A stretch of DNA of 51,034 nucleotides from an uncultured Hungatella sp. (GCA_910577935.1 CAJTOT010000005.1:37991-89024); one strand, 5' to 3'; counted from the stretch's first letter, positions 25,846-34,312 are shown. The notes: generated by a model not told the origin, from the letters alone. Made by a program: numbers and translations.

Positions 25846-26637
25846 ATGTACCAGGCATTTTATACAGGCGCTCTGGGCGCCGGAAGCGAGATGGCCAGGA
25901 TGAGCGTTATCGCCAACAACCTGTCCAACATCAACAACAATGGATTCAAGCCTAAGACGGCGGTATTTTCAGACCTCCTTAACTACAATCTCAACGATTC
26001 GGAGGACGCTGTGACAGAGCTGATGGCAGGCAACGGAATTCGCATGCAGCGTACATATTCCAATTTCAGCACCGACATGCTTGCCCGCACCGACGCGCCT
26101 CTGGACTTCGCGCTGGTGGATAGCAACACTTTCTTCATGGTGGAGGACCCGGCTACGGGGGAGATCACGTTCACCAGAAACGGACATTTCCGCAAGGCTG
26201 AACTGGAGGAAGGCTTTTTCCTGACCACGGACAGCGGAAAGATCGTGCTGGACCAGAACGGCGAGCGCCTGGAGGCTGACCTTCCCAACTTAGAGCGTAT
26301 TGTCGCAGCCGTGTCAGGCGAGGAGTACGAGGAGGAGGAAGAAGACGAGGACGACGATGAGGACGGCGAGGACAACAGTCCAAGGATCGGCGTGTACACA
26401 TTCTCCAACCCCAGCCGCCTTACAAGCGTGGGGGACAATGAATTCGCGCCCCCGGAGGGGATGGAGCCTGTTCTGGTTGAGAACGCGAATGTACAGAACG
26501 GCGCCCTGGAGCGCTCGGGCACGGATCTGGCAAAAGAGATGGTAAAGATGATAGAGTGTCAGAGAGCATACAGTTATGCTCTTAAGATGGTGACCACGTC
26601 AGACGAGATTGTGTCTACCATCAATTCTCTGAGATAA
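25846..26637 (+). CDS. flgG: Flagellar rod protein, FlgF/FlgG family (second copy)
   Basis: A paralogue of the preceding gene, also 263 residues, with MSVIANNLSNINNNGFKPKTAVFSDLL at the N terminus, the LDFALVDSNTFFMV core, ITFTRNGHFRK, and the C-terminal GTDLAKEMVKMIECQRAYSYALKMV. Near residues 160-178 it holds a run of almost only Glu and Asp (from GAG/GAC codons), not typical of the family. TAAGGAGGG precedes the ATG, 15 bases after the previous stop. FlgG assignment is by order. Confidence 0.85.
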   Translation: MYQAFYTGALGAGSEMARMSVIANNLSNINNNGFKPKTAVFSDLLNYNLNDSEDAVTELMAGNGIRMQRTYSNFSTDMLARTDAPLDFALVDSNTFFMVEDPATGEITFTRNGHFRKAELEEGFFLTTDSGKIVLDQNGERLEADLPNLERIVAAVSGEEYEEEEEDEDDDEDGEDNSPRIGVYTFSNPSRLTSVGDNEFAPPEGMEPVLVENANVQNGALERSGTDLAKEMVKMIECQRAYSYALKMVTTSDEIVSTINSLR

Positions 26638-26649
26638 TAAGAGGTGCAT

Positions 26650-27270
26650 ATGAGACTGAAAAGATATGAAGACATGAATCTTCAGGAACTGGATGTGATG
26701 AAAGAGATCAGCAGCATCGGGACCAGCCATGCCGCCACAGCTTTGTCGAAGCTCCTTCAGAAGGAGATCCGCATCACCATTCCTGAGGTCAGCATCCTGG
26801 GCTATGAGGAGACGGTGAATAAGATTGGACAGATCGAGGAGCTGGTAGTGGCCACTCTGGTGAGGATGTCCAACGAAGTGGAAGGTCTTATGCTGTTTAT
26901 CTTTAAGAAAGATCTTGCCAACGCCGTTCTGGAAAAGCTGGTTGGCGTGCATATTGAATCCTTTGAGGAGTTAGATGAGCTGGCTTACTCGGCTCTTGAG
27001 GAAGTGGGCAATATAATCATATGTTCTTATGTCAACGCTTTCACCCAGCTGGTGGGAGTGGAGATTGACTTGTCGGTTCCCGGTTCCACGGTGAACATGC
27101 TGGGAGGGATTCTGACAGTTCCCATCGCGGAGTACGGCTATGAGACCGACAAGCTGATGTACATTAATGCAGAATTTATCATCGATGGACAGAAGCTTTC
27201 TGACGGGCTTCTGATGCTTCCTGATATCAATTCTCTTAATGGTATTTTACAGAGATTAGGGGTTTCGTAA
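26650..27270 (+). CDS. cheC: Chemotaxis phosphatase CheC, first site altered
   Basis: CheY-P phosphatase and partner of CheD. The 206 residues have two CheC sites. The second, E118-V-G-N121, is complete. The first reads E19-I-S-S22, with serine where the catalytic asparagine should be, so only one site should be active. The rest (GTSHAATALSKLL; PIAEYGYETDKLMYINAEF) follows the family. ATG 26650 is chosen, with AAGAGGTG just before; GTG 26644 is possible. cheD follows two bases after the stop. Confidence 0.92.
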   Translation: MRLKRYEDMNLQELDVMKEISSIGTSHAATALSKLLQKEIRITIPEVSILGYEETVNKIGQIEELVVATLVRMSNEVEGLMLFIFKKDLANAVLEKLVGVHIESFEELDELAYSALEEVGNIIICSYVNAFTQLVGVEIDLSVPGSTVNMLGGILTVPIAEYGYETDKLMYINAEFIIDGQKLSDGLLMLPDINSLNGILQRLGVS

Positions 27271-27272
27271 TA

Positions 27273-27758
27273 ATGGTGGAGAAGGAATTAAAAGTAGGGA
27301 TTGGCGATATGAAATTTGCCAGGGGCGACAGCCGGATCATCACATATGCCCTGGGCTCATGTATTGGGATAAGTTTTTATGATCCCCTCATCAAGCTGGG
27401 AGCGCTTCTGCATATCATGCTTCCGGCGAGAGTTGACCCCAATGATCCCAAGGTGTTTAAATATGCTGACAGCGGGATCAAAGAGACGGTCCGCAAGCTC
27501 ACGGCTTTTGGAATGATGAAGAACCGAACGGTGGTGAAGATCGCCGGAGGGGCCAAGATGTTCGAGATGAAGGGAAGTTCTGACTTCGGCAATATCGGAC
27601 AGAGAAACGCGGCCATGGTTAAGAAGATCCTGATGGAAGAGAGGTTCCGCATCGCGGCTGAGGATACAGGCGGCGCCTATGCAAGAACCATGTTGATCGA
27701 TGTGTCCAACGGAGACGTGGTGATACGTACTGTGGGAAAACCAGAAAAGCATCTCTAG
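27273..27758 (+). CDS. cheD: Chemoreceptor glutamine deamidase CheD
   Basis: Deamidates glutamines on chemoreceptors; activity is set by binding CheC. The 161 residues hold the catalytic cysteine in TYALGSCIGI (about residue 31), the histidine in ALLHIMLP, and the conserved KIAGGAKMFEM and RNAAMVKKIL. It begins immediately after cheC, so the binding partners are made together. No receptor genes are in the window. Confidence 0.95.
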   Translation: MVEKELKVGIGDMKFARGDSRIITYALGSCIGISFYDPLIKLGALLHIMLPARVDPNDPKVFKYADSGIKETVRKLTAFGMMKNRTVVKIAGGAKMFEMKGSSDFGNIGQRNAAMVKKILMEERFRIAAEDTGGAYARTMLIDVSNGDVVIRTVGKPEKHL

Positions 27759-27774
27759 AGAGGAGAGGATAAAA

Positions 27775-28716
27775 GTGGAGAAAGAAAAAGAGGGAATCCT
27801 TCTGGAATCAGGTACTAATGAGATTGAGATTATGAAGTTTACGATCCAGGGAGAGTTTTACGGCATCAATGTGGCCAAGGTAAAGGAGATCATGATGTCG
27901 GAGAAGGTGAAGGCCATGCCTCACGCCCACCCGGCGGTGGAGGGGATCTTCAAACCCAGGGATCTGCTGATCACGGTCATTGACCTGGGATATTATCTGA
28001 CCAACGATTATCTGGAACACAAGAGCAGGGATTTGTTTATTGTGACCAACTTCAACAAGATGACCGTTGCTTTCCGGGTGCAGAGCATCGAGGGGATCAG
28101 CCGTATATCCTGGAAGGATATCCAGAAGCCGGATAAGACTCTGACTCACGGAGAAGAGGGAGTGGCCACAGGCATCGCCCAGTGCGCCGGGGAGCTGGTG
28201 ACGATTCTTGACTTTGAGAAGATCGTGGCAGAGATCGCTCCGGAGACCAGCATCCAGATTTCCGAGGTGGAGCAGATGGGAGACCGCCCGATCTGCAACA
28301 ACCCTCTTGTGATTGCTGAGGACTCTATTCTTCTCCAGAAGATGATTGACGATGCCCTTCTGCGGGCGGGATTTACCGACGTGACCAACTTCAGCAACGG
28401 CCAGGACGCATGGGACTACCTCAAGGGCCTGTCCCATGATCCCAGCCTCTACGACAAGGTAAATCTGGTCATCACCGATATCGAGATGCCGGAGATGGAC
28501 GGACACCGCCTCACCAAGCTGGTGAAGGACGATCCCAGGCTGAAACATCTTCCGGTGGTTATCTTCTCGTCCCTTATCGACGACCAGATGCGGATTAAAG
28601 GAGAGCAGCTGGGCGCGGATGAGCAGCTGACAAAGCCGGAGATAGGAAATCTGGTTCATGTCATCGACAGGCTGCTGGAGCGGTTTGAGAAAGGAAGACT
28701 GGCGGGATTGTACTAG
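27775..28716 (+). CDS. cheV: Chemotaxis coupling protein CheV (CheW-receiver fusion)
   Basis: Adaptor joining receptors and CheA, with a phosphorylatable receiver for adaptation. The 313 residues have a CheW domain (about 15-160: FTIQGEFYGINVAKVKEIM, VIDLGYYL, FRVQSIEGISRISW) and a receiver domain (about 175-305) with the acidic pair in IAEDS, phospho-acceptor in VITDIEMPEMDG, serine in FSSL and lysine in LTKP. The start is GTG 27775 with AGGAGAGG upstream. It is the last chemotaxis gene in the operon; cheA, cheW, cheB and cheR are elsewhere. Confidence 0.95.
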   Translation: MEKEKEGILLESGTNEIEIMKFTIQGEFYGINVAKVKEIMMSEKVKAMPHAHPAVEGIFKPRDLLITVIDLGYYLTNDYLEHKSRDLFIVTNFNKMTVAFRVQSIEGISRISWKDIQKPDKTLTHGEEGVATGIAQCAGELVTILDFEKIVAEIAPETSIQISEVEQMGDRPICNNPLVIAEDSILLQKMIDDALLRAGFTDVTNFSNGQDAWDYLKGLSHDPSLYDKVNLVITDIEMPEMDGHRLTKLVKDDPRLKHLPVVIFSSLIDDQMRIKGEQLGADEQLTKPEIGNLVHVIDRLLERFEKGRLAGLY

Positions 28717-28743
28717 ATCCTGGCGTGTGAATCGGAGATATTT

Positions 28744-29697
28744 ATGACAAAAAAACAGATAATGGGGCTCTGCCTGTCTTTGGCGCTTACAGGGGCAGGC
28801 ACCATGACTGTCCGGGCGGCCCAGGCAGGCGAGTGGCAGATGACAGACGACGGGAAGAACTGGCAGTATCTGTATTCCTGGGATGAGCCGGCCAAGGATG
28901 AGTGGATTGAGGACCAGGGAAAGACTTACTATGTGGACTCAAAAGGCTACATGAAGACCGGCTGGGTGACCGACAAGGAAGAGGGAAAAAAGTATTATAT
29001 GGGACCGGACGGCGCCATGTGTTTTAACACATTTTCAGATGACGACCGATATGTGGGGGCCGACGGCTCCCGCGTGGAGCGGTATGACAAGTACCGCAAG
29101 GCCATAAGGTCAGAGCTGAAAAAGTCCGCCCCCAAGAGCACAAGGACCGCAAGCTCAAGGCGGGGGAAGGCGAAGCAGGAGACTCAGGCAGAGCCGGAGC
29201 TTCAGCAGTTCTTTCTGCTTATTGACTTAAACGGCGACGGCTACCGCGACCTGGCAGTGACGGAGGGCGTGGAGAAGGCCGCGAACCTTGTGAAGGTTAT
29301 GGTCTGGTCTCCTGAGGACGAGAAGTTTCAGCTTTCCGCGGAATTTGACAGGTCAGACAAAGGGCAGGGAACCCTTTACCTGGACCCGGATGGGGAGGAG
29401 GTCTGGCTGGAGATGACACAGACAAGCGGAGAGATGAGTCTGTTCCAGATGGAATACGGTGCCACGGTGTTTGAGAATGTGTGGAGCTTTACCCTGGAGA
29501 CTGACGAGGACGGCGCCGTGCAGTACTGCGTAAACGGCAGCGACGAGGGCAGGGAGTACTGGGAGCTGGCTATGGCCCGGGCGAGACAGGAGAGAGGAAA
29601 CCTGCCTGTGACAGGGTATCTGCCAGCCACCGAGGAGAACACCAAGGCTCAGATCGACAGGATTCTCAGCCCGGAGGAGCTGTCCATGTGGGAGTAG
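28744..29697 (+). CDS. Secreted protein with cell-wall-binding repeats, unknown function
   Basis: A 317-residue predicted secreted protein. It starts with a signal peptide (KKQIMGLCLSLALTGAGTMTVRAAQA), then has about two choline/cell-wall-binding-type repeats (GKTYYVDSKGYMKTGWV; KKYYMGPDGAMCFNTF), a basic linker, and a C-terminal domain containing LIDLNGDGYRDLAV, an FG-GAP/EF-hand-like D-x-N-x-D-G segment. I do not recognise the C-terminal domain beyond that. CGGAGAT precedes the ATG. It follows cheV by 27 bases and ends at the operon terminator, so it is probably made with the flagellum. Confidence 0.75.
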   Translation: MTKKQIMGLCLSLALTGAGTMTVRAAQAGEWQMTDDGKNWQYLYSWDEPAKDEWIEDQGKTYYVDSKGYMKTGWVTDKEEGKKYYMGPDGAMCFNTFSDDDRYVGADGSRVERYDKYRKAIRSELKKSAPKSTRTASSRRGKAKQETQAEPELQQFFLLIDLNGDGYRDLAVTEGVEKAANLVKVMVWSPEDEKFQLSAEFDRSDKGQGTLYLDPDGEEVWLEMTQTSGEMSLFQMEYGATVFENVWSFTLETDEDGAVQYCVNGSDEGREYWELAMARARQERGNLPVTGYLPATEENTKAQIDRILSPEELSMWE

Positions 29698-29774
29698 GAT
29701 GAGGAAAAGCAAGCCTCACAGACTTTGGCTGCATGTAAGGCGATGATGTAAAAAACACTTCTGAATATTTAAAA

Positions 29775-29814
29775 GACAAATTCCCTGGAACAGCCGAGCT
29801 CCAGGGAATTTGTC
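29775..29814. terminator. Bidirectional terminator hairpin
   Basis: A perfect 15-bp inverted repeat (29775-29789 with 29800-29814) encloses a 10-base loop. It lies between the end of the plus-strand fla/che operon and the end of the minus-strand parA-comFB pair, so it can stop transcription from both sides. Plus-strand U-richness after the stem is weak; A-rich bases before it would give U residues on the minus strand. Confidence 0.85.
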
Positions 29815-29851
29815 TGTGATTTAAGAGGAAATTACATAAATAGCGGATATC

Positions 29852-30691
29852 TTAATTGGTCTTCTTGTGCCGCGGACTCTCCCGAACCTTGCTGCACGCT
29901 TTCATAAGCTCTGTGAGGATGGGTATCTTATATTTGTTCTCATAGTAGCTGAGAAGGGGGGAGATGGAGTCCTTGCTGGTAACGACATATTTGGGCGGAA
30001 GACCTGTGAGGGTCAGAGCGCACACGTCTGTCATACAGCGGGGACAGGTACATACATTGTGCTGCTTCAGCACGGCATCCAGATCCTGGCGCATGAGAAG
30101 CTGTTCCATAACATTGATGAACCGGTATTCCCGGTTCTGGGTATGGCTGCTGAAATGGCTCTCCGGAATAATGGGATGAGGCTGCTTTTGGGGCTCAGAG
30201 GTCTCGGGGGCCTGCGGAGCCGAAGCTGCCGCCGGAACTGTCCCGGCCGCCTCAGCCGGAGCCGGAGGGGCCTGCGGAGCCTCCGTATCTGCCTGGGAAG
30301 AATCAGCCTCGTCTGCCGCATGGGAATCGGCCTCAGGGGCCTGCGGAGCCGCATCGCCGTCGGTCTCCGATGAACCGGAGGTATCCTGCGGGGCCGCTTC
30401 CTCTGCCTGCACGGTCTGGGGATCAGATTGTTCCGGCGCTGCAGCCTGTTCTTTCTTTTCTGCTTCCAGTTCCTCGGTGAGCTGCCCTAAAATCTCCTGT
30501 GAAACCCGATCATTGATGCTGCCTTCGTCAACTACAGTAACCTTAGCCGGGGTGACTGTATGAGACTGAACATCGCTTTTTTTCTCCTGCCCCGATGCGG
30601 GGACTTCACTGACCGTCTCGGGAGCTTCACCGGAAGCGCCGTTGGTCAGAAGATCCATAACATGTGATGTCCTGTTGGTTTTCTTAGCCAT
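29852..30691 (-). CDS. ComFB-domain protein with long disordered N-terminal region
   Basis: A 279-residue protein. The last 85 residues form a ComFB-type domain: YRFINVMEQLLMRQDLDAVL, then C214-T-C216-P-R-C219 and C224 (metal-binding pattern CxCxxC), then ALTLTGLPPKYVV and a helix LLSYYENKYKIPIL. ComFB of Bacillus sits in a competence operon, and members of the family have been reported to bind cyclic di-nucleotides. Residues about 75-190 are Ala/Glu/Pro/Gln-rich and disordered. The ATG overlaps the parA stop by eight bases, so it is coupled to the ParA ATPase. A role in placing or regulating flagella is inferred only. Confidence 0.8.
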   Translation of the reverse strand: MAKKTNRTSHVMDLLTNGASGEAPETVSEVPASGQEKKSDVQSHTVTPAKVTVVDEGSINDRVSQEILGQLTEELEAEKKEQAAAPEQSDPQTVQAEEAAPQDTSGSSETDGDAAPQAPEADSHAADEADSSQADTEAPQAPPAPAEAAGTVPAAASAPQAPETSEPQKQPHPIIPESHFSSHTQNREYRFINVMEQLLMRQDLDAVLKQHNVCTCPRCMTDVCALTLTGLPPKYVVTSKDSISPLLSYYENKYKIPILTELMKACSKVRESPRHKKTN

Positions 30692-31469
30692 TCTCTAAAT
30701 CCTCCTTTAAATGAATATCCGACGCGATCTCATCGATAAACGCCTGATAATCTTTCACCGCCGCCGAGCGCGGATTATATGAAAAAATGCTCTCACCGTG
30801 GGCCGGAGCTTCTGCAATAGCCACCCCGGAGCGGATTTTCGTGTCAAAGACCTTTGAGTGGATCTGACCGGCCAGCTGCTCGGCCATCTCAAGGACATCC
30901 CGTGACAAAAGCGTCCGGGGGTTAAAACGGGTCAAAAGAATGCCCAGCACGTTGAGGCCGGGATTGAAAGATTCCCTGACAGATTCGATGGTCTCCTTCA
31001 ACTGTGCGAGGCCTACCAGACTCAGAATATCCGAGGCCATGGGGATAATCAAATGGTCCGAGACAGAGTAGGCGTTGACCGTCAGCAGGTTCAGAGCCGG
31101 CGGTGTGTCGATGATGATATAATCATAAAAATCTATGACAGGCCGGATGGCATCTCTCAGGATATATTCCCGGTTGCTGATGATTTTGTCCAGACCGCTG
31201 CTGCTTAGGGTAATGTCGGAGACCAGCAGGTCGCCGTACTCGCACCGGACCAGGGCCTTGACAACGGGAACCTGTCCTTTCATCACGTCGAGAATGGTGT
31301 GAGGATTAGCCATACCCGTGCCCAGACAGAACCCTAAGTTGCCCTGAGGATCCAGGTCAATGCCCAGAACCCGTTTCCCCGCCATGGCAATTCCTGACAT
31401 GAGAGCCGCTGATGTGGTGGTCTTTCCCACACCGCCCTTCTGGTTGGAAACTGTAATTATGATAGACAA
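30684..31469 (-). CDS. parA: ParA/Soj-family ATPase
   Basis: A 261-residue deviant Walker ATPase. It has NQKGGVGKTTT (K11 and K16 both present), the Soj-type DLDPQGNLG, the Walker B strand YDYIIIDTPPAL and a C-terminal region with FDTKIRSGVAIAEAP. These match chromosome/plasmid partition ParA and related position-setting ATPases rather than FlhG. The start is TTG 31469 with GGAGG seven bases upstream; the frame stays open further up but without a ribosome site. There is no parB nearby. Its partner is the overlapping ComFB-domain gene. It is transcribed away from fliD. Confidence 0.9.
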   Translation of the reverse strand: MSIIITVSNQKGGVGKTTTSAALMSGIAMAGKRVLGIDLDPQGNLGFCLGTGMANPHTILDVMKGQVPVVKALVRCEYGDLLVSDITLSSSGLDKIISNREYILRDAIRPVIDFYDYIIIDTPPALNLLTVNAYSVSDHLIIPMASDILSLVGLAQLKETIESVRESFNPGLNVLGILLTRFNPRTLLSRDVLEMAEQLAGQIHSKVFDTKIRSGVAIAEAPAHGESIFSYNPRSAAVKDYQAFIDEIASDIHLKEDLENG

Positions 31470-31601
31470 AATGTTACCTCCAAGTATAAAAATAGTAAAA
31501 ATGAATTTCAAGATATTATTTTTATTATATAACATGTCGATAAATAAGTATAGATTAAAAATGAAATTTTTCAAGGTATTGAAGTGAAAGGAGATAGAGA
31601 G
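31470..31601. promoter_or_regulatory. Divergent promoter region, parA and fliD
   Basis: This 132-base AT-rich gap lies between divergent starts. On the minus strand a perfect TATAAT (31524-31529) could be the parA -10 box, with only a poor -35 (TATACT at 17 bases). On the plus strand GTCGATAA (31536-31543) resembles the sigma-28 -10 box and TTAT lies 16 bases before it. The two -10 boxes are only 6 bases apart, so the promoters would exclude each other. Weak evidence. Confidence 0.35.
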
Positions 31602-34145
31602 ATGGCGAGTATATCGAGTACCAACAGCAGCACCAGTTTGGGGAACACATCGCTGAGAGGCTTCGGCGGCATGGCTTCCGGCATCGACCGTGACTCCATC
31701 ATTGAGCAGATGACCCTGGGTACTACCACCAAGATCAACAACCAGAAGAAGAAGGTGACAGAGCTTGGCTGGAAGCAGGAGGCATATAGAGAAGTCAGCG
31801 ACAAGATTTTGGATTGGGCGGATAAGTATGCCAGCTATTCGTCCGGTTCGAATTTGAGAGACCCGTCAGCGTTTGCGAAGAATCAGATTACGGTGCATGG
31901 AAAGGAAGAGTCTACCAGTTTTATTACGGCTACGGGAAGCTCCAGTATGCTGAACAATGTATCCATATTGGGAGTGGGCCAGCTGGCGACTTCTACGGTG
32001 CGGCGGTCAGAGGTGCATACAACTGATGGGATTCAGACAAGTTTAAAGGATCTGAATGAACAGTGGAAGTCTTCCAAGCTGGAGGGCGCGAAGATCACAT
32101 TTGGTTATTATGAGAATGATAAGACAGGCTGGACAAATACAGTAGATTTTGAATTTAAGAGTTCCTATACTTATACAGAAGGCAGCGAAACCAAGACAGA
32201 GAAAATTAATTTCGTCTCTGATTCACCAGAGGATATAGTTAAGTATTTGAATGGCTATCTGGAGCATTCAGAGTTAAAGATTGGTGAAAAGGAATTAAAA
32301 AATGTATTTAAATTTGAAATAGATAGTACTAGTGGCCAGATAAAATTAAATCCATTAGGTGGTGATGCGTCAGGAGTGAAAATTCGTGGCGGTTCGGCAT
32401 TGCAAGGCTTGGGGTACACGGAAGGAATTGAAAACGGCGGTATTACACTGGATGATTTTAACAGTAAAGATAAACAAAAATTTGAAGACTCTTATCTGAA
32501 TACACCGAGCGCCCTCAAGGAAATGACTGGCCAGAAGCTGACTTTCAACTATGATGGAAGTCAGAAAGCAATTGAACTGATTACTGCAGAGGAAGCCGAC
32601 GCTATAGCTAAAGAAACAGATAAAACTAAGCAGATGGAGATGATGGTGAATAATCTTCAGAAGCGTTTGAATCAGGCATTCGGTACGGATATGGTTAATG
32701 TTGAGGCGGGGACGGATGGCCTGGTATTTAAAACCAACAAGGGAGACTCCACTCTTTCTATCGTATCCAGCGATTCCGGTTTACTGACTAACTTGGGACT
32801 TGAATATGGCGCGTCCAATAAGGTAAATCTTAACGGCAAGTTAACCCAGGATGCTCTGCTGGGAGATAATTACAGCGGATTGACGATCACAAAACCGGAC
32901 AGCGATGCCCTCGATCTTAGGATTAACGGCGTGGAGATCACAGGACTCACAAAGAACAGTTCCATAAGCGATATTCTGTCAAAGATTAACTCTACATCAG
33001 CGGCGGGAGTCAAGGCGACTTATGTGAGCGCCACCGGCGAATTCATGTTAGTATCTTCAGAGACGGGTACAGGCCGGGAGATCAACCTGGACAGCGATCT
33101 GGCCAAAGCCCTTTTTGGACAATATAAGAAAAAGGCTGACGGAAGCGGAGAATTTGAAAAGGATGCCAATGGCAACATGGTGGCTTTGACGGAAGCTGAC
33201 GGAAAGGAAAAGGGTCTGACCAGCGGCCAAAACGCCAAGATCTATGTAAGCTACGGCGACGGCCAGCCGGTATTATTAGACCGCGCCTCCAACACGTTCA
33301 ATTTGGAAGGGCTGAATGTGACTATATCCGGTACTTTTGGATTGAAGGATGGAGTGAATGTTGAGACAGATAAGATTACAGCCGAGAGCTTCGACACCTC
33401 CCGCTCTGTCACCTTCACCGCCAAGGCCGACGTAGACGGCGCCGTGGAAAAGGTAAAGAGCTTCTTCGAGGAGTTCAACGAGATCGTAACAATGGTCAGC
33501 GGCCATGTGAGAACCCGTCCCGACAGCAATTACGGCGCTCTTACCGACGAACAGAAAGCAGAGATGGATGAGACTTCCATCGAGAACTGGGAGAAGAAGG
33601 CAAAGCAGGGTATTCTCTACGGCGATTCCGCTATGCAGGATCTGAGCGGCGCCCTCGAGGGGATTTTCACAAAGCTGATGCAGAACGGCGCCAGCTATGA
33701 TGATCTGAAGGAGATCGGCATTACTTACTCCGAGGATTACTTAGACGGCGGAACACTGGTGTTTGACGAGGCTAAGTTCCGTGATGCCATGGAGAGCAAT
33801 CCGGAGAAGGTGTCCAACATCTTCACAGGCGGCGGCAGCGTGCGCAAGGGCCTGGTTGACGTCATAGACGAGACTTTCACGCCATATGCGACCAAGTATG
33901 CCTCCAAGAACGGCGGCGACTCTTACGGACGCCTTATCGACATAGCGGGTTCCGAGAAAAAGCCCATCACTTTGAACAGCAACGAGATTTACAAGCAGCT
34001 GAAAGAGATGCAGGAGACTATCGAGAAGCTCCAGCAGCAGCTCCAGGTAGAGCAGGACCGCTATATTTCCCAGTTCACCACTATGGAGACGCTCCTCAAT
34101 CAGATGAATACACAGCAGAGCTATCTCTCCCAGCTTACAGGCTGA
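31602..34145 (+). CDS. fliD: Flagellar filament cap protein FliD
   Basis: Cap protein that folds flagellin at the filament tip. At 847 residues it is much longer than the roughly 500 of Bacillus. The N terminus has GMASGIDRDSIIEQM (FliD signature) and the C-terminal part has the FliD domain (VKSFFEEFNEIVTMVSGHV; GGTLVFDEAKFRDAMESNPEKVSNIFTGG) and a coiled coil ending NTQQSYLSQLTG. The extra length is in the central, surface part; bases about 31840-32760 are A/T-rich with codons unlike the flanks. ATG 31602 follows AAAGGAGA. fliS and a FliT-like gene follow. Confidence 0.95.
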   Translation: MASISSTNSSTSLGNTSLRGFGGMASGIDRDSIIEQMTLGTTTKINNQKKKVTELGWKQEAYREVSDKILDWADKYASYSSGSNLRDPSAFAKNQITVHGKEESTSFITATGSSSMLNNVSILGVGQLATSTVRRSEVHTTDGIQTSLKDLNEQWKSSKLEGAKITFGYYENDKTGWTNTVDFEFKSSYTYTEGSETKTEKINFVSDSPEDIVKYLNGYLEHSELKIGEKELKNVFKFEIDSTSGQIKLNPLGGDASGVKIRGGSALQGLGYTEGIENGGITLDDFNSKDKQKFEDSYLNTPSALKEMTGQKLTFNYDGSQKAIELITAEEADAIAKETDKTKQMEMMVNNLQKRLNQAFGTDMVNVEAGTDGLVFKTNKGDSTLSIVSSDSGLLTNLGLEYGASNKVNLNGKLTQDALLGDNYSGLTITKPDSDALDLRINGVEITGLTKNSSISDILSKINSTSAAGVKATYVSATGEFMLVSSETGTGREINLDSDLAKALFGQYKKKADGSGEFEKDANGNMVALTEADGKEKGLTSGQNAKIYVSYGDGQPVLLDRASNTFNLEGLNVTISGTFGLKDGVNVETDKITAESFDTSRSVTFTAKADVDGAVEKVKSFFEEFNEIVTMVSGHVRTRPDSNYGALTDEQKAEMDETSIENWEKKAKQGILYGDSAMQDLSGALEGIFTKLMQNGASYDDLKEIGITYSEDYLDGGTLVFDEAKFRDAMESNPEKVSNIFTGGGSVRKGLVDVIDETFTPYATKYASKNGGDSYGRLIDIAGSEKKPITLNSNEIYKQLKEMQETIEKLQQQLQVEQDRYISQFTTMETLLNQMNTQQSYLSQLTG

Positions 34146-34239
34146 TAAGGGAGAACGACTGTCTTCAGTACAGCACCAGAACACCCGCCCCGCCAGGGGC
34201 ATGAATCACAGGGATGCCCGAAGGGGTATGAATTGTCCG

Positions 34240-34297
34240 GCAGAACGTGCCGCTTCCAGGATATAGCTTGCGCGGCGACACGTTCTGCAGGATTTTT
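34240..34297 (+). terminator. Hairpin with T-run between fliD and fliS
   Basis: GCAGAACGTGCCGC (34240-34253) pairs with GCGG and CACGTTCTGC (34272-34288) with a 3-base bulge, followed by AGGATTTTT. It may be a partial terminator reducing fliS relative to fliD. The loop carries AGGA and the exit another, so an RNA-binding role (for example CsrA) is possible. The remaining 94 bases upstream hold nothing I recognise. Confidence 0.6.
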
Positions 34298-34312
34298 AAA
34301 GGAAGGAATCAG

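Noticed and set aside
30684..31469. ParA as the missing FlhG
   Set aside because: It has the Soj-type DLDPQGN and lacks an FlhG-like position and N-terminal motif; functional replacement remains possible but orthology is not supported.
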